42,001 nucleotides of DNA. It comes from an uncultured Pseudanabaenaceae cyanobacterium. GTDB lineage: Bacteria; Cyanobacteriota; Cyanobacteriia; PCC-9006; JAAUQQ01. The stretch is taken from contig CALIJJ010000214.1 in the NCBI GenBank assembly GCA_938017515.1, positions 1 to 42,001 of the forward strand. Direction: 5' to 3'. Position numbers and translations under genes: made by a program. Below are positions 33,560 to 42,001 of this stretch, one piece after another (positions within the stretch are counted from its first letter, which is position 1; each line of letters opens with the position of its first letter). The notes beneath the pieces were generated by a model. The model saw only the letters and a program-made list of their open reading frames with translations, ran no database searches and had not been told where the DNA came from.

Positions 33560-34111
33560 ATGCCCCAAGATTGCACATTTTTGTTGCCCCAGGCCCATTC
33601 CACCCAGCGATTGGGCGAAGCCCTGGGGGAGATGCTTCCAGCGGGAAGTGTGTTGTTGCTAGAGGGAAATCTGGGCAGCGGCAAAACGACGCTGACGCAG
33701 GGCATTGGCGCCGGTTTAGGGATTGCGGATGCCATTGTCAGCCCAACGTTCACGCTGATCTCCGAGTATCTCGATGGCCGCATGCCGCTCTACCACCTCG
33801 ACCTGTATCGCCTAGACCCCGCTGCCGTTGAGCAACTCTATCTGGAAACCTACTGGGAGGGCTGGGAAAAAGAGCCGGGGATCATGGCAATTGAATGGCC
33901 CGATCGCTTGGTTCATCGGCCCGATCGCTACCTTCATCTGACGCTCCAATTCCAGGACCTCGCCCCTCAACCCACCGCCGACGATTCCGTTCCAGGGCGC
34001 AGCGCCATTCTGCGGACGGTTGGAGACTGGACCCTTGACTGGGTAAAGATTCAGCAAATGCTGGCGGGCTCTTCTGTAAAGCTCGGCGGGGCTGCGGGGG
34101 AAGAGGACTAA
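33560..34111 (+). CDS. tsaE: tRNA threonylcarbamoyladenosine biosynthesis ATPase TsaE
   Basis: This 183-residue ATPase is required for t6A37 modification of tRNAs reading ANN codons. It has Walker A LEGNLGSGKTTLTQG, switch I SPTFTLISEY, LYHLDLYRLD and Walker B-like IMAIEWPDRL. It is slightly longer than the ~155-residue norm because of a polar C-terminal tail. It is 4 bases downstream of yvcK, so the two form a transcription unit. Confidence 0.93.
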   Translation: MPQDCTFLLPQAHSTQRLGEALGEMLPAGSVLLLEGNLGSGKTTLTQGIGAGLGIADAIVSPTFTLISEYLDGRMPLYHLDLYRLDPAAVEQLYLETYWEGWEKEPGIMAIEWPDRLVHRPDRYLHLTLQFQDLAPQPTADDSVPGRSAILRTVGDWTLDWVKIQQMLAGSSVKLGGAAGEED

Positions 34112-34294
34112 AACCCGCTATAGTTGAATCCGAAAAAAGGATAATATTGGTTGCTATGCCTGGACATGGCCGTGCCTGTTTCTCAGAACAGAACATGGAC
34201 TAAACCAGCCGTAACCGTGCTTATTCAACCGTGCTTTTTGGAGCACGTTTATTGAAACGCCGTACAGATACTGAAGAGGAACCGGGAAGCAACG
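34112..34294 (+). promoter_or_regulatory. pdhB upstream region with terminator-like hairpin in the leader
   Basis: GATAAT/TAATAT at ~34139-34146 is a plausible -10, without a good -35. Further down CGTGCT (34230-34235) pairs with AGCACG (34242-34247), followed by TTTATT. A second copy of ACCGTGCTT lies just upstream (~34215) and could compete for the same 3' arm. This could end the tsaE transcript or act as an attenuator in the pdhB leader. Confidence 0.4.
34230..34253 (+). terminator. Terminator-like hairpin 42 bases before pdhB
   Basis: A 6-bp stem (CGTGCT/AGCACG) with a 6-nt loop is followed by TTTATT. It most simply terminates yvcK-tsaE; if the pdhB transcript starts upstream it would be an intrinsic attenuator. 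Confidence 0.5.
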
Positions 34295-35278
34295 ATGGCT
34301 GAAACATTAATGTTTAACGCCCTGCGGGAAGCAACCGACGAAGAAATGGCCCGTGATAACACGGTCCTAGTCATGGGTGAAGACGTCGGCCACTACGGGG
34401 GTTCCTACAAGGTTACGAAGGATCTATATAAGAAATACGGCGACCTACGCCTGCTCGATACGCCCATTGCCGAGAATAGCTTCACGGGCATGGCCATTGG
34501 TGCAGCCATGACCGGTCTGCGCCCCATTATTGAAGGCATGAACATGGGCTTTTTGCTCCTGGCCTTCAACCAAATTGCCAATAATGCGGGCATGTTGCGC
34601 TACACCTCCGGTGGCAACTACAAAATCCCCATGGTGATCCGTGGCCCAGGCGGGGTGGGCCGTCAGCTCGGTGCTGAGCACTCCCAGCGTTTGGAAGCCT
34701 ACTTCCACGCGGTGCCTGGTCTGAAGATTGTGGCCTGCTCCACGGCGAAGAACGCCAAGGGGCTGTTAAAGGCGGCGATCCGCGACGACAATCCCGTGCT
34801 TTTCTTTGAGCACGTCCTGCTCTACAACCTCAAGGACACGATGCCCGACGGGGATTTTGTCCAGCCCCTGGACAAGGCCGAGATGGTACGCGAGGGCAAG
34901 GATGTCACCATCCTCACCTACTCCCGCATGCGTCATCACTGCACCCAGGCAGCCAAGGCGCTGGAGAAGGAAGGCTATGACCCCGAAATCATTGACCTGA
35001 TTTCACTCAAGCCCTTCGACTTCGACACCATCGGGGCCTCGATCAAGAAGACCCACAAGGTGATCATCGTTGAAGAATGTATGCAGACCGGTGGTATTGC
35101 CGCAGAGCTAATCGCGGCCATTTGCGATCGCTACTTCGATGAGCTAGATGCCCAGCCTGTGCGCATGTCTTCCCAGGACATCCCGACGCCCTACAACGGC
35201 ACCTTGGAAAACCTGACCATCATTCAGCCCCAGCAAATTGTGGAGAAGGTCAAAGCCATGGTGGATGGCCAAATTTAG
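34295..35278 (+). CDS. pdhB: Pyruvate dehydrogenase E1 component, beta subunit
   Basis: This 327-residue protein is a standard E1-beta. The thiamine-diphosphate-side N-terminal domain has [39 protein letters not shown] and [11 protein letters not shown], then [20 protein letters not shown]. The C-terminal transketolase fold has [27 protein letters not shown] and [14 protein letters not shown]. With E1-alpha, E2 and E3 encoded elsewhere it converts pyruvate to acetyl-CoA; separated pdh genes are usual in cyanobacteria. It precedes secD in the same direction with a ~112-base gap containing two hairpins. Confidence 0.97.
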   Translation: MAETLMFNALREATDEEMARDNTVLVMGEDVGHYGGSYKVTKDLYKKYGDLRLLDTPIAENSFTGMAIGAAMTGLRPIIEGMNMGFLLLAFNQIANNAGMLRYTSGGNYKIPMVIRGPGGVGRQLGAEHSQRLEAYFHAVPGLKIVACSTAKNAKGLLKAAIRDDNPVLFFEHVLLYNLKDTMPDGDFVQPLDKAEMVREGKDVTILTYSRMRHHCTQAAKALEKEGYDPEIIDLISLKPFDFDTIGASIKKTHKVIIVEECMQTGGIAAELIAAICDRYFDELDAQPVRMSSQDIPTPYNGTLENLTIIQPQQIVEKVKAMVDGQI

Positions 35279-35297
35279 CCGCATCCCCCAAATCGTC

Positions 35298-35324
35298 GGG
35301 GTTGGAAGGGTCAATTCCAACCCC
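35298..35324 (+). other. Strong 10-bp hairpin after pdhB
   Basis: GGGGTTGGAA (35298-35307) and TTCCAACCCC (35315-35324) form a perfect stem with a 7-nt loop. On the plus strand it is followed by A8, not T, so it is not a classic terminator; it could protect the pdhB mRNA 3' end or pause transcription. Confidence 0.6.
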
Positions 35325-35339
35325 CAAAAAAAAGTTGTC

Positions 35340-35362
35340 GGGGCTTCGCACCGCTAAGCCCC
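35340..35362 (+). other. Hairpin in the secD leader
   Basis: GGGGCTT (35340-35346) pairs with AAGCCCC (35356-35362) around a 9-nt loop, ending 28 bases before the secD ATG. Its closeness to the start suggests a leader structure; no T tract follows. Confidence 0.5.
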
Positions 35363-35390
35363 ATGCCAAGGAAAGTCGTAGGAGTAAAGC

Positions 35391-36794
35391 ATGGGTAAGC
35401 AGCGAGGGCTTCTGGCTCTGATTCTGGCGCTGGTGATTGGCGCGGTGTTTGTTTTGGTGAAGGTGCCGCCGCGTTTAGGGCTGGACCTTCAGGGCGGTTC
35501 CCAGCTCACGATTTTGGTGAAGCCAACGGAAGAGATTCCCAAAATCACTGAGCCGGATTTGCAAGCGGTGACACGGGTGCTCGAAAACCGGGTCAATGGC
35601 TTGGGGGTGGCAGAACCGGTCGTGCAGACCGTGGGACAAGACCAAATTTTGGTTCAGCTTCCCGGCGTTAGTGACCCCCAGCAGGCAGAGCGAGTCCTTG
35701 GCGGTACGGCCCAGCTGGAGTTCCGGGCTCAGAAGGCGGACACGGAAGCCCAGATTCAGGCGGAGAGCCTGGCGCGGGGAGAATTTTTGACCCAGCTGGC
35801 GATCGCAACGGAATCCGGTGATGAAGCCGCTGTGGAAGAGGCGCAAGCCGCACTGCAGCGCAGTAATGAGGCGATCGCCGACCTGTTTGAACCCGCAAAA
35901 CTGACCGGCACAAACCTGAGAGATGCGGTGGGTGCGCCCATCGGCACGGGTCAGCGTTGGGCCGTCAATATTCGCTTTGATGGCGAGGGCGGCGATCTGT
36001 TTGCTGAGCTGACCAAGGGCATTGCCGGAACCGGCCGCGGACTGGGCATTTTCCTGGATAACCAGCTCATCAGTGCGCCGGGGGTGGGGGTTGAATATGC
36101 CCGTACCGGTATTACGGGGGGCAGTGCGGAAATCTCTGGCAATTTTGATTCCCAGACCGCCAGCGACCTCGCGATTCAGCTCCGGGGGGGGTCGTTGCCC
36201 TTGCCCGTGGAAGTGGTTGAGAACCGCACCGTCGGTGCGACCCTGGGCCGCGACAGTATTCAGAAGAGTTTGTACGCCGGGGCCGGTGGTTTGCTGCTGG
36301 TGTTGGCGTTCATGGTGTTCTACTACCGCTTGCCGGGGGCGATCGCCAACGTCTCTCTGATTGTCTACACCATCCTGACCCTGGGGGCCTTTGCGCTTCT
36401 GGGGGTGACCCTGACGCTGCCGGGCATCGCTGGATTCATTCTCAGCATCGGCATGGCTGTGGATGCCAACGTGCTGATCTTTGAGCGCACCCGCGAGGAA
36501 CTGAAGGCCGGTAAGAGCCTTTACCGCTCGGTGGAGTCCGGCTTCTATCGGGCCTTCAGCAGTATTTTGGACAGCAACGTCACAACATTGATTGCCTGTG
36601 GAGCCCTGTTCTGGTTGGGGACGGGCTTCGTCAAAGGCTTTGCCCTGACCCTGGCCATTGGTGTGCTGGTGAGTATGTTCACCGCCATTACCTGTAGCCG
36701 CACGCTGATGATGACGGCCCTAACGGTGCCAAGCCTGAAGAAGCCCGAGCTGTTTGCTCCTGCCCAAAAGACCGTTCAGAAGACAGCGGCTTAG
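35391..36794 (+). CDS. secD: Protein translocase subunit SecD
   Basis: This 467-residue protein has an N-terminal membrane helix (RGLLALILALVIGAVFVLV), the first periplasmic domain beginning LGLDLQGGSQLTI, a central charged helical insertion (~125-170), and the conserved head segment GTGRGLGIFLDNQLISAPGV. Five C-terminal helices follow, with LRGGSLPLPVEVVENRTVGA and the GMAVDANVLIFERTREEL signature. With SecF it uses proton-motive force to help release and pull preproteins at the Sec channel. AGGAG lies before the ATG. secF follows after 82 bases. Confidence 0.97.
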   Translation: MGKQRGLLALILALVIGAVFVLVKVPPRLGLDLQGGSQLTILVKPTEEIPKITEPDLQAVTRVLENRVNGLGVAEPVVQTVGQDQILVQLPGVSDPQQAERVLGGTAQLEFRAQKADTEAQIQAESLARGEFLTQLAIATESGDEAAVEEAQAALQRSNEAIADLFEPAKLTGTNLRDAVGAPIGTGQRWAVNIRFDGEGGDLFAELTKGIAGTGRGLGIFLDNQLISAPGVGVEYARTGITGGSAEISGNFDSQTASDLAIQLRGGSLPLPVEVVENRTVGATLGRDSIQKSLYAGAGGLLLVLAFMVFYYRLPGAIANVSLIVYTILTLGAFALLGVTLTLPGIAGFILSIGMAVDANVLIFERTREELKAGKSLYRSVESGFYRAFSSILDSNVTTLIACGALFWLGTGFVKGFALTLAIGVLVSMFTAITCSRTLMMTALTVPSLKKPELFAPAQKTVQKTAA

Positions 36795-36876
36795 TCGTCC
36801 CGCACCGATGCGACCCCTTGGGGCGCGATTACTTGCGTCTCTGCTCTCTCATTCCTAACGCCAATCCAACACTGTA

Positions 36877-37863
36877 ATGGCTCCCAAAATCTTCATTTCC
36901 AAGCAGCGCAAAACCTGGTGGCTGATCTCCGCGGGGCTGACCCTCGTGGCGATCGCCGCCATGGCCATCTCCTTCAGCCAGTTTGGCTACCCGGTTAAGC
37001 CGGGTCTCGACTTCATCGGGGGGACTCGCCTCCAGCTGGAGCGCGACTGTGGTCAGGCCAACTGCGACCAACCGATTGACCCAGCCGATGTGCGGGCCAT
37101 TTTGACGGATCGGAACTTGGGAGACAGTAGTGTTCAGGTGATTGGTGACAAAAAGCAGGGTGTTGTGATTCGGACCCTGACGCTGGATGCGGATACGCGC
37201 ACCGATCTGCGCGATCGCCTGGCCGAAGACATTGGTCCCTTCGATGTCGAAAGCACCCAAATTGACACCGTGGGTCCGGTGCTGGGTCGCCAAATCCTGA
37301 CCTCGGGCCTGACGGCGTTGCTGGTGGCCTTTGCAGGCATCGTTGCCTACCTGAGCATCCGTTTCAAATTTGACTATGCGATTCTGGCGTTGGTCGCTCT
37401 GTTCCACGATGTGTTTATCACCGTGGGCGTTTTTTCGGTCTTGGGCCTGGTGCTGGGCTTGGAAGTCAACAGCTTGTTTATCGTCGCGCTGCTAACGATT
37501 ACCGGTTTCTCCGTCAATGACACGGTGGTGATTTATGACCGTATTCGCGAAACGATTAAGCTCCAGCCCGAGCGCGAAATCGAAGACATTGTTGATACGG
37601 CGGTGAACGATACCCTGGGCCGTTCGATCAACACAACGTTGACCACGGTGCTAACGCTGGTGGCGATTTTCCTCTTTGGTGGCGTCACGCTGAAGAATTT
37701 CTCACTGGCCCTGATTATTGGTTTCCTGTTGGGTGCCTACTCCAGTATTTTTATTGCCAGTTCCCTGCTGGGCTGGTGGCGTCAACGCACGGGCTATCAG
37801 CCTGAGCTGGCGGATGTCGCCCTGGCCGATGGTTTGGCCGATGGCGTGGAAGCAGGGGAATAG
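36877..37863 (+). CDS. secF: Protein translocase subunit SecF
   Basis: This 328-residue protein has an N-terminal helix ([20 protein letters not shown]), the periplasmic domain with [15 protein letters not shown], and five C-terminal helices including [20 protein letters not shown], the [18 protein letters not shown] signature and [20 protein letters not shown]. It pairs with SecD. No clear ribosome binding site precedes the ATG. Confidence 0.97.
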   Translation: MAPKIFISKQRKTWWLISAGLTLVAIAAMAISFSQFGYPVKPGLDFIGGTRLQLERDCGQANCDQPIDPADVRAILTDRNLGDSSVQVIGDKKQGVVIRTLTLDADTRTDLRDRLAEDIGPFDVESTQIDTVGPVLGRQILTSGLTALLVAFAGIVAYLSIRFKFDYAILALVALFHDVFITVGVFSVLGLVLGLEVNSLFIVALLTITGFSVNDTVVIYDRIRETIKLQPEREIEDIVDTAVNDTLGRSINTTLTTVLTLVAIFLFGGVTLKNFSLALIIGFLLGAYSSIFIASSLLGWWRQRTGYQPELADVALADGLADGVEAGE

Positions 37864-37897
37864 AACGAACGCTTAGATACGAGAGCAGGAGACGCAG

Positions 37898-38308
37898 ATG
37901 GGCCATGCTTTTGAGGCCTTAGAGCCAGAGCTAAAGCAGCCCGTAGCACGGTTGTATGCGGTACAGCAGCGATCGCGCTGGCGGTTTGTTCTAGCGATGT
38001 GGTTGGTCCTGATTCCCCTGAGCCTCTGGGGCTTGCGTGAAACGCTGAGCTTACTCATGGACTATTTCACCTGGGCTGCCCTGCGCTATGGCCTAATTTA
38101 CAACCGGCTTTCGGCCCTGGGGATTTTTCTGACGCTAATTTTGACCATAACCAGCGCAATCACACGGCTGCGCTTTAAGCTCATGGGCTATTCCGGAGAG
38201 GAGGTCTATCGGCTGAGACGACAGGTGCAGCGGATTCAATCGAAGGGACAAGCCCACCCGCTTTGGCAGGCGGTTTGGTCGCAGTCCGTGAGACGCGAAC
38301 AGTCCTAG
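37898..38308 (+). CDS. Conserved-looking small membrane protein downstream of secF
   Basis: This 136-residue protein has an N-terminal polar segment, then two or three hydrophobic stretches (FVLAMWLVLIPLSLWGL, LGIFLTLILTITSAITRL) and a basic, helical C-terminus (GEEVYRLRRQVQRIQSKG). GGAG lies before the ATG. It starts 34 bases after secF and is probably co-transcribed. I recognise no family with a known function; a link to protein export or membrane biogenesis is only suggested by position. Confidence 0.65.
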   Translation: MGHAFEALEPELKQPVARLYAVQQRSRWRFVLAMWLVLIPLSLWGLRETLSLLMDYFTWAALRYGLIYNRLSALGIFLTLILTITSAITRLRFKLMGYSGEEVYRLRRQVQRIQSKGQAHPLWQAVWSQSVRREQS

Positions 38309-38370
38309 GAGTCCAGTGCCCTTAGAAAGTCAGCCCCTAGAAAGCCAATGCCCCTAGGAAGCCAAAACAT
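38309..38370 (+). repeat. Degenerate tandem repeat after the small membrane protein gene
   Basis: Three imperfect units built on an AGTCCAGTGCCCTTAGAA-like sequence of 15-18 bases (cores CCCTTAGAA, CCCCTAGAA, CCCCTAGGA) run in tandem. They lie in the gap between two convergent genes. Confidence 0.6.
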
Positions 38371-38393
38371 AGATGACAGCGGCTCCAAAGGTC

Positions 38394-39134
38394 CTAACGA
38401 AGGGACGGCAGTCGGGATTGCATCATGGCCCGCTGTCTGGCGTCTTGGTATTCCAGGCTGCCGAGTTCTTCCTCGTCTTTGTTGGTCTCGTGGTTGTCGG
38501 CCTTGTTGGTCTCGGCGGGGTTCGCTGCGCCCTGAGCGTTGCTGGGGTCTGTCGCTGACTCTGCTGCTTCGTGGGTACGCCAGGCTAACTGAATTGCGAG
38601 GGGGATGACGCCGACGAGACTGGCGACGAGTTCATCGGCAATGGATTGGGCATCGCTTTCGCCGAGCCAATTGCAGAGATAATCGACAATTTGGCAGCTG
38701 CGACGTAGGGCCACGGGCGATCGCGCAATTTCTTCCAGCGTACGTAAATAGGCCACCCGTTGACTGAGTGCAGTTTGTCGCTCTTCCGGTGTTTTGAGGG
38801 GCACAAACTTGATCCGCCCCACGGGCACCACCTTGTTGCCCTGGAGATCGTGGCGGTTGACCACTGCGGCACCGGGACCAATGAAATCAGAGTAGTGACC
38901 TTTTTTGATGATGATGCCCCCACGGCAGTGCGGGGAAATGGCGAGGGCCGGGCGGCTATTGCCCTGGGCATAGCGAATCGCGGATTGAAAAATCAGCCGA
39001 GCCCGCTGGGGATCGGTGGCGACCGAAGCCCCCGATGTAGCCCCGGAGGTCGTTGCAGGAGGGGCCGCAGAAGAGGCGCTAGAAGAGACGGGTGTAGATG
39101 TGTTGGGGGGAATTCCCTGGGCTGCTGTTTCCAT
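38394..39134 (-). CDS. Hypothetical protein, cyanobacterial
   Basis: This is a 246-residue protein. The N-terminal ~45 residues are Ser/Thr/Ala low complexity. The middle looks conserved: RARLIFQSAIRYAQGNSRPA, HCRGGIIIKKGHYSDFIGPG, AAVVNRHDLQGNKVVPVGRI, then a helical part (LSQRVAYLRTLEEIARSPVA, QIVDYLCNWLGESDAQSIAD) and a short hydrophobic stretch (LVASLVGVIPLAIQLAW). The C-terminus is acidic and polar. I do not recognise the family. ATG 39134 is chosen because the region upstream is Arg-rich without likely structure. No ribosome binding site is clear. Confidence 0.6.
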   Translation of the reverse strand: METAAQGIPPNTSTPVSSSASSAAPPATTSGATSGASVATDPQRARLIFQSAIRYAQGNSRPALAISPHCRGGIIIKKGHYSDFIGPGAAVVNRHDLQGNKVVPVGRIKFVPLKTPEERQTALSQRVAYLRTLEEIARSPVALRRSCQIVDYLCNWLGESDAQSIADELVASLVGVIPLAIQLAWRTHEAAESATDPSNAQGAANPAETNKADNHETNKDEEELGSLEYQDARQRAMMQSRLPSLR

Positions 39135-39348
39135 AACTGTGATGCACCACCGTAGATGAACCCTGCGACGCGCGATGCGTCGGGAGATTCGCTGAAAGAG
39201 ATGCTTAAGGATCCAGCGACGACGGGAATCATTTCGCGAAAAATTTCGCGTTTCACTGATTCCTTTTAAACTCACGTCTTTTCTGGGATGCCTTCAGGGA
39301 TGAGGTTTGGGGCGATCGCCCCTCGATCTGACCCTTCCCAAACCGCCT

Positions 39349-40599
39349 CTAGGCGGAGGGGGGCTCAGGGGGACTGGGCGGGGAAGCCGGGACGTCGGAG
39401 CAGGCAATGCTCGAACCCAATTCCTCGGTGAGCAGAACCGTTTCGACTTGGACCGTGTTGTTAATCGTCTCTGCGCCGAGATTGATGCCGCTGTCTCTCT
39501 TGCCGGAGGCATCACAGCGATCGAGCACATCTCGAATCAGCCATTCCTGAATCCAGGTCTTGGCGATGACGGTCAGCGGCAGGGCGAGCAATAGACCCAG
39601 GGCACCAAAAACACTGGCAAAGAATAATTGAGCCACGAGGGTGAGGGCAGGCAGCAGCGAGACCTGTCGGGCCATGATCGTCGGGGTGAGCCAGTAGCTC
39701 TCAATGTTTTGAATCACCACGTAGAGAATGATGACTGCCGCGACTTTCCAGCCCGGCCCCAAAATAGCCACAGAAATCGGAAAGATGACGCTGAGGGCGG
39801 GACCAATGTTGGGGATGAAATTGAGCACCCCTGCCAGGAGCGCATGGGCCAGGGCGAGGTCGATGCCGAGGGTGGTGAGACCCAGCCAGCTCATGATGGC
39901 GATCGCCGTCGAGCTAATCAGCACCCCGGAGAACCAACTCGTAATCGCCTCCTCGCACTCCACAAAAATCTCGCTGGCCCGTCGCCGGTAGAACGAGGGG
40001 AAGAGGGCCAAAAAGGCATTGCGGTAGGAGGTCGGGTTGGCCAGCAGCATCAGTGTGAGGACGAACACCAGCAGCATTTGCAGTGCCACGCCCAGAGCAT
40101 TGTTGAAGAAGGCGAAGAAATTGCCCAGGATGTTTCCGGCTTGGTCGGGCAACCAGGTGAAGTCCCAGGTCAGCGCTGGGGCCTCAGCGCTGTCCACCAT
40201 TTCATTCAGCGCCCAGGATTTTGCCAGTTCTAGGGCGTCGTTGATGCCTTCGGCCCCGGGGGGAATGAATTGAATGATGAAATCAATCACATCAGGGACG
40301 GCCCGTCGAATCTGCCGTAATCCCGAAGGTACCAGCTGGATGAGTTCCTGGAACTGTTCAACGAAGGGGGGGACGACCAGCGCAAAGAACAGAATCGCAC
40401 TGACAAAACAAAGGATAACCGTCAGTAGGAGCGCTGTGCCACGCTTGAAGCCAAACCGTTCAAAGCGACGCACGAGGGCGTTGGCGGCGGTTGCTAACAC
40501 GACTGCTGTGAAGAGGAGCAGGACGAGCTGACGGATTTGCCACAGAATGTAGAAGGCAGCCCCCAATCCAAAGAGACCGAACCATTGACCTAATGTCAC
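39349..40599 (-). CDS. AI-2E family transporter (PerM-like permease)
   Basis: This 416-residue membrane protein has the family layout: N-terminal helices (LFGLGAAFYILWQIRQLVLL, FTAVVLATAANALVRRF), a helix pair (GTALLLTVILCFVSAILFF), a charged mid-region, then C-terminal helices with LGIDLALAHALLAGVLNFIP, GPALSVIFPISVAI, LTPTIMARQVSLLPALTLVA and FGALGLLLALPLTVIAKTWI. The transported substrate is uncertain in most members. GTG 40599 is chosen over GTG 40653 because AGGAGG sits ~6 bases upstream of it. Its 5' end overlaps the divergent recJ start by 7 bases. Confidence 0.88.
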   Translation of the reverse strand: MTLGQWFGLFGLGAAFYILWQIRQLVLLLFTAVVLATAANALVRRFERFGFKRGTALLLTVILCFVSAILFFALVVPPFVEQFQELIQLVPSGLRQIRRAVPDVIDFIIQFIPPGAEGINDALELAKSWALNEMVDSAEAPALTWDFTWLPDQAGNILGNFFAFFNNALGVALQMLLVFVLTLMLLANPTSYRNAFLALFPSFYRRRASEIFVECEEAITSWFSGVLISSTAIAIMSWLGLTTLGIDLALAHALLAGVLNFIPNIGPALSVIFPISVAILGPGWKVAAVIILYVVIQNIESYWLTPTIMARQVSLLPALTLVAQLFFASVFGALGLLLALPLTVIAKTWIQEWLIRDVLDRCDASGKRDSGINLGAETINNTVQVETVLLTEELGSSIACSDVPASPPSPPEPPSA

Positions 40600-42001
40600 C
40601 GTTTTCCTCCTCTTCCACTGCTGAATGGCAACTTCCGCTGGCCTCGAAGCCACCGCAGTGGCTGGTTGAGCTTATCCAACACTATACTCCTGGCGTGAGC
40701 GGCGAATCGGCGGGCCAATTCGCGGCCCAGCTATTGTGGCAGCGAGGATTACGCGATCGCGCCACGATCGGGGCCTTTCTTAATTCTTCCCAATATTCTC
40801 CCGCAAGCGCATTTGAGTTTGGCGATGAAATGCGTCAGGCCGTAGAACGGCTGCAGCGGGCGCAGGAAAATCAAGAAAAAGTTGCCATTTGGGGGGACTT
40901 TGATGCGGATGGTGTGACGGCAACGGCGGTGCTGTGGGAAGGGCTGGGTTGCTGGTTCCAGCACCATCAGACGCTGAGCTACTACATTCCCGATCGTTTC
41001 ACGGAGTCTCATGGTCTTTCGGAAACGGGGATCCGGCAATTGGCAGAGCAAGGGGTGAAGCTCATCGTCACCTGCGACACGGGCAGCACCGACGCGGCGG
41101 AGATTTTCTTGGCCCAGTCCTTTGGCATGGATGTGATTGTGACGGATCACCATACGTTGCCCTCCCCGTGGCCCGAGAAGCGTCCTCCTGTGGTGGCGTT
41201 GATCAATCCGCGATCGCTCCCTCCCCATCACCCCCTGGCGGATCTTTCCGGCGTTGCTGTTGCATATAAGTTGGTCGAGGCCCTGCAGCAAACTGCTCCT
41301 ATGGAGCTGGATCCGCTACCGCCTTTGCTAGAACTGGTGGCCATTGGCCTGATTGCCGACTTAGTGGCGCTCAAGAATGACAGTCGTTACCTAGCCCAAG
41401 AGGGGCTGAAGCGACTGCAAGCGCTGATGAAATCGCCCCAGCATCGGCCCGGTGTGGCGGAGTTGTTGAGGCGGTGCCAGCGGAGTGGCGATCGCCCCAC
41501 GGATATCTCCTTTGGTATTGGCCCGCGCATCAATGCCGTTAGCCGGATTCAGGGGGATGCACGGCTCTGTGTGGAGTTGCTGACCAGTCGGGACAGTCGG
41601 CGCTGCAAGCAGTTGGCGGATACGGTGGAGCTGTTGAATACGCGGCGGAAGGCGTTGCAGCAGCGGCTGACGAAGACGGTGCGATCGCGTTTGGCTGACA
41701 CAGACCTTTCGACCACGGCAGCGATCGTATTGGCGGAGGTGGGTTGGCCGTTGGGGGTGCTGGGGTTAGTTGCAAGTGAGATTGCGCGGGAGTTTGGCAA
41801 GCCGACGGTGTTGTTGAGTTTGGATCCGCCGGAAGGGGAGGGGGATTTTGAGGCAGATTCTGGGGCGGAAAGGCCGGTGCGGATGGCGAGGGGGTCGGCG
41901 CGCTCGGTGAATCAGATTGATTTTTACCCGGTGTTGGCGAGTCAGCGATCGCTCCTGACCCGTTTTGGGGGTCATCCCTATGCGGCGGGCATGAGCCTAC
42001 C
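40593..42001 (+). CDS. recJ: Single-stranded-DNA-specific exonuclease RecJ, 3' truncated by window edge
   Basis: The frame is open from ATG 40593 to the window end (469+ residues). It shows the DHH phosphoesterase motifs: GDFDADGVTATAVL (Asp102, Asp104, Asp106), TCDTGSTD, the DHH triad TDHHT (185-187), LVAIGLIADLVAL, GIGPRINAVSRI and, near the edge, a DHHA1 region with VLASQRSLLTRFGGHPYAAG. RecJ degrades single-stranded DNA 5' to 3' in recombination and mismatch repair. No Shine-Dalgarno precedes the ATG; the next in-frame GTG is at 40695. The start overlaps the divergent permease gene, so the recJ promoter must lie inside that gene. Confidence 0.93.
   Translation, partial: MSPFSSSSTAEWQLPLASKPPQWLVELIQHYTPGVSGESAGQFAAQLLWQRGLRDRATIGAFLNSSQYSPASAFEFGDEMRQAVERLQRAQENQEKVAIWGDFDADGVTATAVLWEGLGCWFQHHQTLSYYIPDRFTESHGLSETGIRQLAEQGVKLIVTCDTGSTDAAEIFLAQSFGMDVIVTDHHTLPSPWPEKRPPVVALINPRSLPPHHPLADLSGVAVAYKLVEALQQTAPMELDPLPPLLELVAIGLIADLVALKNDSRYLAQEGLKRLQALMKSPQHRPGVAELLRRCQRSGDRPTDISFGIGPRINAVSRIQGDARLCVELLTSRDSRRCKQLADTVELLNTRRKALQQRLTKTVRSRLADTDLSTTAAIVLAEVGWPLGVLGLVASEIAREFGKPTVLLSLDPPEGEGDFEADSGAERPVRMARGSARSVNQIDFYPVLASQRSLLTRFGGHPYAAGMSL

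Noticed and set aside
39628..40233. 201-codon plus-strand ORF opposite the AI-2E permease gene.
   Set aside because: It is the antisense of a clear membrane protein gene; the translation is His/Gln/Gly-rich without structure, typical of a shadow in GC-rich DNA.

Overview
The window is chromosomal DNA from a cyanobacterium. The octamer GCGATCGC (HIP1) recurs throughout, and the gene content fits: a cyanobacterial-type Tax/Pil chemotaxis operon with a PATAN-REC regulator, a DUF1822 protein beside a sigma-like factor, a CHAT/periplasmic-binding fusion, YvcK with N-terminal membrane helices, secD/secF, pdhB and ThiO. Moderately high GC and many regulatory STAND, kinase and CHAT proteins suggest a large-genome, probably filamentous, lineage; the genus cannot be fixed from sequence alone. 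No rRNA, tRNA, CRISPR array, IS element or phage gene was seen.

Layout. 1-1657: 3' end of a non-ribosomal peptide synthetase (A, PCP and a cysteine-type thioesterase). 1867-3219: two-domain cell-wall hydrolase. 3394-3494: candidate small RNA with its own terminator. 3711-8121: a co-directional cassette of sigma-like factor, DUF1822 protein, STAND ATPase and zinc-ribbon Ser/Thr kinase. 8630-17224: a six-gene chemotaxis-like operon (PATAN-REC, CheY, CheW, MCP, CheA hybrid, second CheW) of the type that controls type IV pili, twitching motility or phototaxis. 17339-18730: orphan solute-binding protein. 19083-21701: CHAT protease domain joined by one membrane helix to a periplasmic ligand-binding domain. 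21698-22700: small zinc-ribbon protein and a frameshifted TPR gene. 23014-23220: structured non-coding DNA. 23252-24784: two divergent Hsp20 genes. 24845-26086: thiO. 26411-28407: tandem overlapping pair of 2OG-Fe(II) oxygenase-like genes. 28483-32105 (minus): ABC ATPase, PlsC-like acyltransferase, DUF58 protein. 32194-34111: yvcK-tsaE. 34295-38308: pdhB, secD, secF and a membrane protein. 38394-40599 (minus): hypothetical protein and AI-2E family permease. 40593 to the end: recJ, cut by the window edge.

Themes. Two unrelated signalling blocks lie next to each other: the 3.7-8.1 kb cassette, whose ATPase has no recognisable C-terminal sensor repeats and whose kinase ends in a membrane helix, and the pilus chemotaxis operon. 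A third receptor-like gene, the CHAT-PBP fusion, follows. Most of the rest is housekeeping. Short (12-15 bp) tandem duplications recur at gene junctions and inside low-complexity coding segments, which looks like a property of this genome rather than of any one locus.
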